Source: JAICMB01 sp049514735 | Lineage (GTDB): Bacteria > Acidobacteriota > Terriglobia > Bryobacterales > Bryobacteraceae | Length of the DNA stretch: 13,866 bases | NCBI GenBank assembly: GCA_049514735.1 | Contig: JBEKUT010000170.1 | Span: 1 to 13,866 of the forward strand | Direction: 5' to 3' | Shown: in pieces, positions 1-6,791 of the stretch | How positions within the stretch are numbered: position 1 is the stretch's first letter | Layout of the letters: each line of letters starts with the position of its first letter | Made by a program: the position numbers and the translations under genes | Notes under the pieces: model-generated | The model's input: only the letters and a program-made list of their open reading frames with translations | Databases searched by the model: none | What the model was told of the DNA's origin: nothing

Positions 1-726
1 ACTTATCTCGGTGGCGACGCCCGGCGCGTCAAAATTGCGAACGGCGATCGAGTGGACTCGTACTCGGTGGATGAGATTCAGTCGATTCAATTCGGCGGCC
101 ATCATGACCGAGATCGTGATGCACAGCAGCCGCCTCCTCCTCAGGCGTACGCGCCAAGTCCCGAGGGTCTGGAACGGCGTACCGACGCTCCACCCAACGC
201 GTATCCTCCTCCGCCGCCCAATGGAATCGTGATTCCGTCGGGAACGGCGCTGGTTGTACGAATGATCGATCCGGTCGATTCGCAGAATGACACCCTCGGT
301 CAGACTTATCGCGCCAGTATTGATGAACCCGTCGTGGTTGATGGTCAAACCTTGATTCCGCGCGGCGCCGACGTCATTGCCAAATTGGTTGACGACAAGC
401 AGTCCGGCAAAATCGAGGGCCGTACGGTCCTGACGCTCGATCTCTTGCAAGTGCAGGTGAACGGCCGCATGGTGGATGTCAACACTACCGATGTCAGTCA
501 GCAAAGCGGATCGCGTGGTGCGCGCAGCGGCAAAGTGATCGGCGGCACCGCGGTACTCGGCACTATCATTGGAGCGCTCGCCGGAGGCGGCCGAGGAGCG
601 GCGATAGGCGCTGCCTCGGGCGCCGCGGTCGGCACGGGGGCAGAGGTGCTGACCAAGGGTCAACGAGTCCGCATTCCCTCCGAAACGCGTTTGACCTTCA
701 CGCTGCAGCAACCGCTGCAGGCATGA
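1..726 (+). CDS. Glycine-zipper envelope-type protein, 5'-truncated by the window edge
   Basis: The frame is open from base 1 to the TGA at 724-726, giving 241 visible residues; the true start lies outside the window. A GTG at 52 could be mistaken for the start, but the upstream residues (YLGGDARRVKI...GDRVDSY) continue the same beta-rich repeat style ending in IQFGG, so this is an internal fragment. Visible order: an N-terminal strand-rich segment, a Pro-rich linker (QQPPPPQ, later PPPPPN), then a domain starting at IPSGTALVVRM with a second 'LIPRGADVIAKL' half. Next is a Gly/Ala-rich zipper of about 35 residues with G-x3-G spacing (IIGALAGGG, AAIGAASGAAVG), and last a strand-rich tail. The zipper suggests membrane insertion or oligomerisation in the cell envelope. 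The domain resembles conserved acidobacterial proteins of unknown function; no enzymatic motif is visible. Its TGA overlaps the ATG of the following dehydrogenase, so the two are probably co-translated. Confidence 0.75.
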   Translation, partial: TYLGGDARRVKIANGDRVDSYSVDEIQSIQFGGHHDRDRDAQQPPPPQAYAPSPEGLERRTDAPPNAYPPPPPNGIVIPSGTALVVRMIDPVDSQNDTLGQTYRASIDEPVVVDGQTLIPRGADVIAKLVDDKQSGKIEGRTVLTLDLLQVQVNGRMVDVNTTDVSQQSGSRGARSGKVIGGTAVLGTIIGALAGGGRGAAIGAASGAAVGTGAEVLTKGQRVRIPSETRLTFTLQQPLQA

Positions 727-1463
727 TTGGGTCCGCGGTTGCGCTCGTCACAGGCGGCAGCCGCGGCATCGGGCGCGCCATCGCAATCGAGCTTTCGAAA
801 ACCCATTTCGTAGTCGCGACCTATCGCGGCCGGCGCGACGCGGCCGAGTCGCTTGCCGCTGAGACGGGCGCGGATATTGTCCAGAGCGATATCTCGTCCG
901 GTGCCGACCGGCGTGCCCTGGTCGACCACATTCGGCGTGAGCATGGACGGCTCGACCTGCTGGTGAATAACGCCGGCATGGCGCCGCGCGAACGCCGCGA
1001 CATCCTCGAAGCTACCGAGGACAGCTTCGATGAATTGATTGAGACCAATTTGAAGGGGCCTCATTTCCTGACGCAGGAAGTGGCTCGTTGGATGGCCGAA
1101 CAAGGGCACGGGCGGATCGTGTTCGTGACCTCGATTTCGAGCTACACGGCTTCGGTGAATCGCGCCGATTACTGTATTTCGAAAGCGGGATTGAGCATGA
1201 GCGTCGCGTTGTATGCGCAACGGCTGGCGCGCGACAACATACAGGTGTTCGAAATCCGCCCCGGCATTATTCGGACCGACATGATTTCGGCAGTCGAGAA
1301 ATCTTACGACGAACGCATCGCCAACGGCCTGTTGCCGCAGCCGCGCATGGGCGAGCCCTCGGACATTGCGCGCGCCGTTCGGGCTATCGCCGATGGCCAG
1401 CTCGATTATTCCACCGGCCAGGTTATCAATGTCGATGGAGGCTTTCACCTCCGGTCGCTTTAG
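723..1463 (+). CDS. SDR-family oxidoreductase (FabG-like 3-ketoacyl-ACP reductase family)
   Basis: A 246-aa classical short-chain dehydrogenase of normal length. The nucleotide-binding TGGSRGIG lies at residues 10-17, the structural NNAG at 82-85, and the catalytic set is S137, Y150 and K154 (YCISK), with the exact S-x12-Y-x3-K spacing of FabG. The C-terminal INVDGGFHL is the usual SDR ending. T33-Y-R-G-R-R after the second strand carries basic residues, which usually indicates NADP(H) preference. The substrate cannot be read from the sequence. Annotation pipelines often label such proteins 3-ketoacyl-ACP reductase, but other carbonyl or sugar reductases share the motifs. The start ATG overlaps the stop of the upstream gene (ATGA), indicating coupling. 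Its TAG overlaps the stop codon of the convergent hydrolase by 4 bp. Confidence 0.9.
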   Translation: MIGSAVALVTGGSRGIGRAIAIELSKTHFVVATYRGRRDAAESLAAETGADIVQSDISSGADRRALVDHIRREHGRLDLLVNNAGMAPRERRDILEATEDSFDELIETNLKGPHFLTQEVARWMAEQGHGRIVFVTSISSYTASVNRADYCISKAGLSMSVALYAQRLARDNIQVFEIRPGIIRTDMISAVEKSYDERIANGLLPQPRMGEPSDIARAVRAIADGQLDYSTGQVINVDGGFHLRSL

Positions 1464-2608
1464 GCCTGCAGCTTCTCTTTCAAGAATGGCAAGCCCTGCA
1501 CGCCATGAAACTCATGGACGCCACTGAAAATTTCCTGCTTGATGTTATTGGGAACGCCGAACACTTCGTACACTTTCTTAACCCGCCGATAGCTTTCGCG
1601 TGTCGCTGCCACGGGGAAGATGGGATCGCGATCGCCGCCTTCTGAAAACAGCGGCCGCGGCGCAATCAGGGCTGCGACATCGTACTGCTCGCCCCAGTTG
1701 AGAATGCCGGGGACGTAATTGTCGATGCAATGCGGCATGCTCATGATGCTGTCGCGAAAGGTGTTGAGATAGCCGCTGACGAACGCCGCCTGAATGCGTG
1801 AATCGAGAGCCGTTGCAAACAGAGTGCACGTCCCGCCGCCTGAAATGCCCATGCATCCGATGCGCTTTGAATCCAGATCCGGCCGCGTCGCGATCCAATC
1901 GATAGTGCGCATCACGTCGTAGACGCGCCAGCCGATCATGGTCTCGCCGAGAAGCAGCGCCGAGCCCGCGGCCGGCTCGCATGCCGATGTCCCCAGTCCA
2001 TGAGCGCTGGTCTTGGCGTCGCGCCGGCATCCGAAAGCCATGGGCTCAATGGCGACGGCGGCCATGCCGTGCTCGGCAACTTGAATCGCGAAATCGTAGG
2101 CATATCCGACCTTCGTAGTGCGATCGTTGCCATGTTCGTCGATTCCGACAATGTCGTCGACGCCGCGGCCATGGCCGGGATTGCAGACAACCGTCGCATG
2201 CGGCGCACTGGACGCTGTGGGAGTCAATACATACGCAAGAACACCGACGCCGGGCCGGCTCTCGAAAATGAATTTCTCGCGCTTGTAGGCTGGAAATTCG
2301 CGGACTTCCAGAGTCTGCGGTTTGAGTGCAGGGCGCGCGTCCGGGAAACCGCCGACAAGCTCGACCACCTTGGCTCGGAATTGCCGCTGCCAAACTTCAG
2401 CCTGTTTTCGATTCGTGGCTTGGAACGTCAGCTTCAAAGGGGCTTGGCGTTGACGATCCAGCGTCCAGGCCACGGGATCGAACTGTTTCGCGTCGAGGTT
2501 GGCGGTGGCGCCGTCGAGCGCTCCATTATATTTTTTCCCTTGCGCCCGTAAAGCCGCGCCGGCGAGGGCGGCCACCGCGAGTTCACGCCGGGATAGTCGG
2601 TTTGGCAT
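1460..2608 (-). CDS. Tat-exported alpha/beta hydrolase (Abhydrolase_7 / acetyl-xylan-esterase-like)
   Basis: A 382-aa serine hydrolase. The N-terminus carries a short twin-arginine signal (SRRELAVAA followed by an Ala-rich hydrophobic stretch, residues 6-20), so export by Tat is likely. Domain body: the oxyanion-side 'VCNPGHGRG' (141-149), nucleophile elbow GISGGG with S256, the acid in GGDRDPIFP (D326 or D328), and the histidine in 'SGVHEFHG' (H365, or H368). 'ALIAPRPL' before the acid loop is typical of the Abhydrolase_7 group, which is common in Acidobacteriota and Planctomycetota and often linked to carbohydrate-ester cleavage; the substrate here is not known. The ATG at 2608 was chosen because it gives a complete signal peptide. 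No Shine-Dalgarno sequence is visible, and the ATG lies only 10 nt past the CCA of the upstream tRNA-Arg, so it may be transcribed with the tRNA. Confidence 0.85.
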   Translation of the reverse strand: MPNRLSRRELAVAALAGAALRAQGKKYNGALDGATANLDAKQFDPVAWTLDRQRQAPLKLTFQATNRKQAEVWQRQFRAKVVELVGGFPDARPALKPQTLEVREFPAYKREKFIFESRPGVGVLAYVLTPTASSAPHATVVCNPGHGRGVDDIVGIDEHGNDRTTKVGYAYDFAIQVAEHGMAAVAIEPMAFGCRRDAKTSAHGLGTSACEPAAGSALLLGETMIGWRVYDVMRTIDWIATRPDLDSKRIGCMGISGGGTCTLFATALDSRIQAAFVSGYLNTFRDSIMSMPHCIDNYVPGILNWGEQYDVAALIAPRPLFSEGGDRDPIFPVAATRESYRRVKKVYEVFGVPNNIKQEIFSGVHEFHGVQGLPFLKEKLQA

Positions 2609-2618
2609 AACGTTAGAC

Positions 2619-2695
2619 TGGTAGGGACGGGCAGATTCGAACTGCCGACCTGTCGCTTAGGAGGCGGCCGCTCTATCCATCTGAGCTACGTCCCC
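2619..2695 (-). tRNA. tRNA-Arg (anticodon CCT), CCA encoded
   Basis: On the minus strand the 77-nt sequence folds as a full cloverleaf. The acceptor GGGGACG pairs with CGTCCCT (first pair G-U), the D stem is GCTC/GAGC, the anticodon loop is CTCCTAA (anticodon CCT, reading AGG), and the T arm is GGCAG-TTCGAAT-CTGCC. Discriminator A and CCA are encoded. The anticodon stem GCCGC/GCGAC contains one C-A mismatch at the second pair (28-42), which is unusual but not disabling in itself. A hydrolase gene starts 10 nt beyond the CCA. Confidence 0.95.
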
Positions 2696-2712
2696 GTAGT
2701 AGAGCTTTCTTA

Positions 2713-2718
2713 ATTTTA
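2713..2718 (-). promoter_or_regulatory. Possible -10 box for tRNA-Arg
   Basis: TAAAAT on the minus strand, in an AT-rich patch about 18 nt upstream of the tRNA 5' end, would place the transcription start near 2706. No convincing -35 hexamer is seen, so this is a weak call. If real it probably also serves the hydrolase gene, as no promoter fits in the 10 nt between the two. Confidence 0.35.
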
Positions 2719-2767
2719 AACCACTTCGAATGCAGCTAAACAGGGCGTCGGAAGTACTTGCGCATCG

Positions 2768-2860
2768 CCTGCGTCTCCGTTGCGCTCCGTTCCGAGCGGC
2801 CAACTGGGACTGCGGCCCACCCAAGGTGCAACCGAGCCGTGACCGGCAGGGAGCGGTCGC
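2768..2860. repeat. Repeat-like GC-rich intergenic segment with hairpin
   Basis: Holds a near-tandem CTCCGTTGCG/CTCCGTTCCG pair at 2775-2794 and an inverted repeat at 2839-2860 (GTGACCG, 8-nt loop, CGGTCGC; one G-U pair). The 'GACCGGCAGGGAGCGGTC' motif resembles dispersed palindromic intergenic elements I associate with Solibacter-type genomes; that link is from memory and untested. Only one copy is seen in this window. It directly abuts the surviving part of the VapC remnant and so marks where that gene lost its 5' half. Confidence 0.4.
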
Positions 2861-2874
2861 CCCAATCATACAGC

Positions 2875-3164
2875 AAGGGTCTGGCAGGACTGCGCCTAGG
2901 CAAGCACCGGACGCGATTGGAAAATTGGATCGAGGTCGAGCTGCCAGCCCGGTTCTTAGCCGGGTGCTGCCAATTGACGAGGCTGTTGCTCAGCGCTGGG
3001 GGGCAATCGCGGCGCACGCGCAGCGAAAAGGCCGGCCCTTGGCGGTGATTGACGGCTTACTCGCGGCGACGGCGCTGCAGCACACTCTAACTACTATCGT
3101 GTCCCGCAACGTCCGAAGCTTTGCAAACGTTCAGGTGTCGATCCTGAATCCCTGGATGAGGTGA
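2875..3164 (+). pseudogene. VapC-type PIN-domain toxin remnant, truncated and frameshifted
   Basis: Two frames together spell the C-terminal two thirds of a VapC/FitB-like PIN nuclease. One frame (codons from about 2875 to 2964) reads KGLAGL..GKHRTRLENW and IEVELPARFLAG. The next frame (from about 2964 to the TGA at 3162-3164) reads VLPIDEAVAQRWG, then RPLAVIDGLLAATALQH and VSRNVRSFA, ending in LNPW. The switch falls around 2955-2964 and fits a one-base loss or a two-base gain. The N-terminal half, with the first catalytic Asp (the usual LDTNV motif), is gone and replaced by repeat-like sequence. The family's usual RN..DF acid is also Ser here. No VapB antitoxin is visible upstream. Family members cleave tRNA or rRNA; this copy should be inactive. 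Confidence 0.8.
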
Positions 3165-3218
3165 GCGTTCGAAGTGTTGCCAGGTACGGTCTTTCAGCGA
3201 TGATGGTCGTTTGTTATC

Positions 3219-3248
3219 GTTTTTCAGGAGTTGAAACTGTTTTTCAGG
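3219..3248. repeat. Two direct repeats GTTTTTCAGG, 20 bp apart
   Basis: GTTTTTCAGG occurs at 3219-3228 and again at 3239-3248. The start-to-start distance of 20 bp is close to two helical turns, so both copies face the same side of the DNA. They lie about 175 bp upstream of acnA in a 259-bp stretch (3165-3423) with no convincing gene. A small hairpin (TTTCTG-CAT-CAGAAA, 3264-3278) follows. A regulator-binding role is only a guess. Confidence 0.35.
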
Positions 3249-3364
3249 GACCTGTTGTTCCGGTTTCTGCATCAGAAAGGCGGGAGCGTGTCGAAGCGGG
3301 CGCGCATGCGTGAGCTGCATGGCCGCATGAGCGAGTGTAGTCCGGATATCGCCTGGCAGCGGAA

Positions 3365-3392
3365 AACAGACGACAAAACCCGATCGTCTGTT
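3365..3392. promoter_or_regulatory. Inverted repeat upstream of acnA (operator or leader hairpin)
   Basis: A perfect 9-bp inverted repeat, AACAGACGA - 10 nt - TCGTCTGTT, ends 31 nt before the acnA start. It could be a binding site for a dimeric regulator, with half-sites 19 bp apart centre to centre, or a hairpin in the 5' leader. It lacks a following T-run, so it is not a standard intrinsic terminator. Confidence 0.5.
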
Positions 3393-3423
3393 CCACTACG
3401 AGTTCGCGCTACGATGAAAACAA

Positions 3424-6117
3424 ATGGAAAAACCGAACAGCTTCGGCGCGGCAACCACTCTGCGCGTACGGGATAGCCAGTACAAAATCTATAGCTTGGA
3501 GGCGCTCGAAAAGGCTCATGTGGGGACCATTTCGCGCCTTCCCTATTCCATAAAAATCCTGCTCGAAAACCTCCTGCGCTGCGAAGACGGCCGGACGGTC
3601 AAGCATACCGATATCGAGTACGTCGCGAAATGGAACACCAGCGGGCCTGCCCAGGAAATCAATTTCCGCCCCGCGCGCGTGCTGCTGCAGGATTTCACCG
3701 GCGTCCCTTGCGTAGTGGATCTCGCCGCGATGCGCGACGCGCTGAAGGCCATGGGCGCCGATCCGAAGCTCGCGAATCCGCTGATTCCGGCAGACCTCGT
3801 AATCGACCACTCCGTACAAGTCGACAAGTTCGGCTCCAGCGACGCTTTCGGCTTCAACGCTCTGCTCGAGTTCCAGCGCAACCAGGAACGCTACGCCTTT
3901 CTGCGTTGGGGCCAGACGGCGTTTCAGGATTTCCGGGTCGTGCCGCCCGACACCGGCATCGTGCATCAGGTCAACCTCGAATATCTGGCGTCGGTGGTCT
4001 TTCGCGATCTCAAACAAAATCCGGTGCTCGCGTATCCGGACACGCTGATGGGCACCGACTCGCACACTACCATGGTCAACGGACTCGGCGTCGTGGGCTG
4101 GGGCGTGGGCGGTATCGAGGCCGAAGCTTGCATGCTGGGGCAGCCCATTTCGATGCTGCTGCCGCAAGTGGTCGGGTTCAAGCTCAAAGGCCGTTTGCCG
4201 GAAGGCTCCACGGCGACAGACCTTGTTCTCACGGTCACGCAGATGCTGCGCAAGAAGGGCGTGGTCGGAAAATTTGTCGAGTTTTATGGCCCTGGAGTGA
4301 GCGCGCTGAGCCTGGCCGACCGCGCCACCATCGGCAACATGGCGCCCGAGTACGGCGCGACTATCGGGTTCTTCCCGATCGATGGCAAGACGCTCGACTA
4401 TCTGCGGCTTTCGAATCGTCCCACGGAGCTGGTCGCGCTGGTGGAGGCGTACGCGAAGGAGCAGGGACTGTTCCTGACAGAAGATTCGCCCGAGCCGATT
4501 TACAACGATACGATCGAGCTCGACCTTTCTAAAGTGGTTCCGTCGATCGCCGGACCGAAGCGCCCGCAGGATCGCATCGATCTGCCCGACGTCAAGAAAA
4601 ACTTCGTTGCGACGCTTGGCGGCGAAGGTCAACGGACTGCCATGGCTGAGATCGATGGGCGCACGGAAATGCTCCAGGACGGGTCGGTTGTGATTGCGGC
4701 GATTACAAGCTGCACGAATACATCGAATCCTTCCGTGATGGTTGCGGCGGGACTGCTGGCGAAGAAGGCGGTCGAAAAGGGGCTGAAGTCGAAGCCGTGG
4801 GTGAAGACGAGTCTTGCGCCGGGATCGAAGATCGTCCTCGACTATTTAACTGACGCCGGCCTGATGCCGTTTCTCGAAAAGCTGAATTTCTATCTCGTCG
4901 GATACGGCTGCACCACGTGCATCGGGAACAGCGGACCTTTGCCCGAATCGGTCGCCGCCGCGGTGAGCAAAGAAAAGCTGGTGGTTGCCGCGGTGCTCAG
5001 CGGGAATCGGAATTTTGAAGGACGCATCAATCCGCTGGTGCGGGCCAATTATCTGGCGTCGCCGCCGCTGGTGGTCGCCTATGCGATCGCCGGGCGGATG
5101 GATATCGATATTCAGAAAGAACCGCTCGGCATCGACGAGAACGGAAAAAAAGTCTACCTGAAGGACATCTGGCCGACCGCGGAAGAAGTGGAAGACGTCG
5201 TCCGTCATTCCGTGCGCTGCGAGATGTTCCAAAAAGAATACTCGGAAGTTTTCCAGGGCGATGCAACATGGAACTCGATTCATGTTCCAATCGGCGATTT
5301 GTACGATTGGTCGGATTCCTCCACCTACATCAAGAAGCCACCGTATTTCGACGACATGGCGGATCCAACGAAGGCGATTCACAACCTCAGCGGTCTCCGC
5401 GTGCTCGCGTCGTTGGGCGATTCGGTGACCACGGATCATATCTCGCCGGCGGGCAGCATCCCGGTAGACAGTCCGGCGGGAAAATACCTCATCGGTCTGG
5501 GCGTGAAGCCGGCCGATTTCAATTCGTACGGAGCTCGGCGCGGCAACCACGAAGTGATGGTGCGCGGAACTTTGGCGAACATCCGTCTGCGCAACCTGCT
5601 CGCGCTGGGAACGGAAGGCGGCTGGACGACGCACATCCCCAGCGGCGAGAAAATGTTCATCTACGACGCATCCATGCGCTACCAGCAGGAAGGGACGCCG
5701 CTGCTGATCATTGCGGGCAAGGAGTATGGGTCGGGTTCGTCGCGCGATTGGGCGGCGAAGGGCACGCTTCTGCTCGGCGTGAAAGCGGTCATCGCGGAGA
5801 GCTTCGAACGCATCCATCGCTCCAACCTGGTTGGCATGGGGGTGCTGCCCATGCAATTCCTGCCCAACGAAAATCGCGAGAGCCTCTGCCTGAGCGGTTT
5901 CGAAACGTACTTCATCGAAGGGATTCCCGAAGCGATCAGCCATGGCAAACACGCCAAGGTGCGCGCGGCCGGTCCGGATGGCGCGGAGGTCAAGTTTGAG
6001 GCGGTCGTGCGCATCGACACCCCGCAAGAGGTCGAGTATTTTCGCAATGGCGGAATCCTGCCGTACGTGCTGCGCCAGATCGCCGCGGCGGTACCGCAAT
6101 CGGCGGCTATCGGTTGA
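3424..6117 (+). CDS. acnA: Aconitate hydratase A (aconitase)
   Basis: An 897-aa protein, matching the roughly 890-residue AcnA/IRP1 type that isomerises citrate to isocitrate in the TCA cycle. The three [4Fe-4S] ligands are visible: C430 in ITSCTNTSNPS, and C496 and C499 in YGCTTCIGNSGP, matching the spacing of E. coli AcnA. Other signatures are GTDSHTTMVNGLGVVGWGVGG near residue 215, SLAPGSK in the catalytic core, and the swivel-domain SYGARRGN and YGSGSSRDWAAKG near the C-terminus. The ATG at 3424 gives the family-typical N-terminus (SLEALE, LPYSIKILLENLLR). The upstream bases (GATGAAAACAA) give only a weak ribosome site. A RraA-family gene starts 2 nt after the stop. A 9-bp inverted repeat ends 31 nt upstream and may regulate the gene. 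The product is expected to be cytoplasmic. Confidence 0.98.
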   Translation: MEKPNSFGAATTLRVRDSQYKIYSLEALEKAHVGTISRLPYSIKILLENLLRCEDGRTVKHTDIEYVAKWNTSGPAQEINFRPARVLLQDFTGVPCVVDLAAMRDALKAMGADPKLANPLIPADLVIDHSVQVDKFGSSDAFGFNALLEFQRNQERYAFLRWGQTAFQDFRVVPPDTGIVHQVNLEYLASVVFRDLKQNPVLAYPDTLMGTDSHTTMVNGLGVVGWGVGGIEAEACMLGQPISMLLPQVVGFKLKGRLPEGSTATDLVLTVTQMLRKKGVVGKFVEFYGPGVSALSLADRATIGNMAPEYGATIGFFPIDGKTLDYLRLSNRPTELVALVEAYAKEQGLFLTEDSPEPIYNDTIELDLSKVVPSIAGPKRPQDRIDLPDVKKNFVATLGGEGQRTAMAEIDGRTEMLQDGSVVIAAITSCTNTSNPSVMVAAGLLAKKAVEKGLKSKPWVKTSLAPGSKIVLDYLTDAGLMPFLEKLNFYLVGYGCTTCIGNSGPLPESVAAAVSKEKLVVAAVLSGNRNFEGRINPLVRANYLASPPLVVAYAIAGRMDIDIQKEPLGIDENGKKVYLKDIWPTAEEVEDVVRHSVRCEMFQKEYSEVFQGDATWNSIHVPIGDLYDWSDSSTYIKKPPYFDDMADPTKAIHNLSGLRVLASLGDSVTTDHISPAGSIPVDSPAGKYLIGLGVKPADFNSYGARRGNHEVMVRGTLANIRLRNLLALGTEGGWTTHIPSGEKMFIYDASMRYQQEGTPLLIIAGKEYGSGSSRDWAAKGTLLLGVKAVIAESFERIHRSNLVGMGVLPMQFLPNENRESLCLSGFETYFIEGIPEAISHGKHAKVRAAGPDGAEVKFEAVVRIDTPQEVEYFRNGGILPYVLRQIAAAVPQSAAIG

Positions 6118-6119
6118 CC

Positions 6120-6788
6120 ATGTGGACATCCGACGCGGAACTGTTCGCGCTGATGCGCGAGCGCCTTTTCACGGCAGTGGTCGGAGACATTCTCGACGAG
6201 CTCGGGTTGCTGCATCAGTTCCTGCCGCCCGCCATGCGGCCGCTCGACGAGAACATGATTGTCGCTGGCCGTGCGATGCCCGTGCTGGAGGCGGACCTGC
6301 CGGAAGGCCGCTCGCCCGCCAAACCATTCGGCCTCTTGATGGAAGCCCTGGACGATTTGAAACCGGACGAAGTGTATATCGCGGGCGGAAGCATCGCGTG
6401 CTCTTACGCGATGTGGGGCGAGTTGATGTCGACACGTGCCCGCGTTCTCGGCGCGGCTGGCGCGGTGTTGAACGGTCCCTCGCGCGACACGCGCGCCATC
6501 CTCGAAATGAAGTTCCCAGTGTTCTCGACCGGCCGCTACGCGCAGGATCAAAAAGCGCGCGGCGAGGTGCTCGATTTCAGAATCGCCATCGATATTGAGG
6601 CTGTTCATGTCGAGCCGGGCGATATCGTTTTCGGCGATATCGACGGTGTCCTCATCGTCCCGCGCGCCGTGGAGCGGGAGGTACTGACACGGGCGCTGGA
6701 AAAAGCAGCGAAAGAGAACACGGTCCGAACAGCGATTTTGAACGGCATGAGCACCGTGGACGCATTCGCCAAACACAGCGTGATGTAA
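6120..6788 (+). CDS. RraA-family protein (aldolase / oxaloacetate decarboxylase-like)
   Basis: A 222-aa protein counted from the ATG at 6120; an in-frame TTG at 6114 overlaps the acnA stop and is the alternative. It shows the RraA/HMG-aldolase fold signatures: an N-terminal 'VVGDILDELGL' segment, the 'GELMSTRA' loop with G100-E101, and the 'GAVLNGPSRDT' motif with R122 and D123. In this family R and D are the catalytic arginine and a metal-coordinating aspartate. Next come PVFSTGR and the C-terminal VEPGDIVFGDIDGVLIVP. Families with these residues include 4-hydroxy-4-methyl-2-oxoglutarate aldolases, which also decarboxylate oxaloacetate, and the RNase E inhibitor RraA, which lacks that activity. 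The retained R-D pair and linkage to aconitase favour an enzyme acting on a 2-oxo-acid such as oxaloacetate; this is inference. It ends 3 bp from the convergent parA-like stop. Confidence 0.85.
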   Translation: MWTSDAELFALMRERLFTAVVGDILDELGLLHQFLPPAMRPLDENMIVAGRAMPVLEADLPEGRSPAKPFGLLMEALDDLKPDEVYIAGGSIACSYAMWGELMSTRARVLGAAGAVLNGPSRDTRAILEMKFPVFSTGRYAQDQKARGEVLDFRIAIDIEAVHVEPGDIVFGDIDGVLIVPRAVEREVLTRALEKAAKENTVRTAILNGMSTVDAFAKHSVM

Positions 6789-6791
6789 GAG

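Noticed and set aside
660..1448. 262-aa minus-strand frame opposite the SDR gene
   Set aside because: It is the reverse reading of a gene with complete SDR motifs and shows no coherent fold or motif of its own.
2000..2551. 183-aa plus-strand frame opposite the hydrolase
   Set aside because: It is antisense to a complete serine hydrolase with signal peptide and triad; no independent support.
2730..3164. Single 144-aa gene reading through the VapC region
   Set aside because: Its first half is repeat-like DNA with no protein similarity, while the missing PIN residues appear in another frame; a frameshifted remnant explains it better.
3264..3278. TTTCTG-CAT-CAGAAA hairpin as a terminator
   Set aside because: The stem is short and AT-rich, with a 3-nt loop and no T-run after it; no active gene ends just upstream.
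3087..3476. Short frames on both strands just upstream of acnA (77 and 81 aa)
   Set aside because: No ribosome site, domain or codon bias; the plus-strand one runs into acnA in another frame.
3409..4632. 407-aa open frame on the minus strand inside acnA
   Set aside because: It is antisense to clearly coding acnA sequence and rich in His/Arg/Asp runs typical of shadow frames in GC-rich DNA; no domain is recognisable. The same holds for 4846-6129 and 5679-6776.
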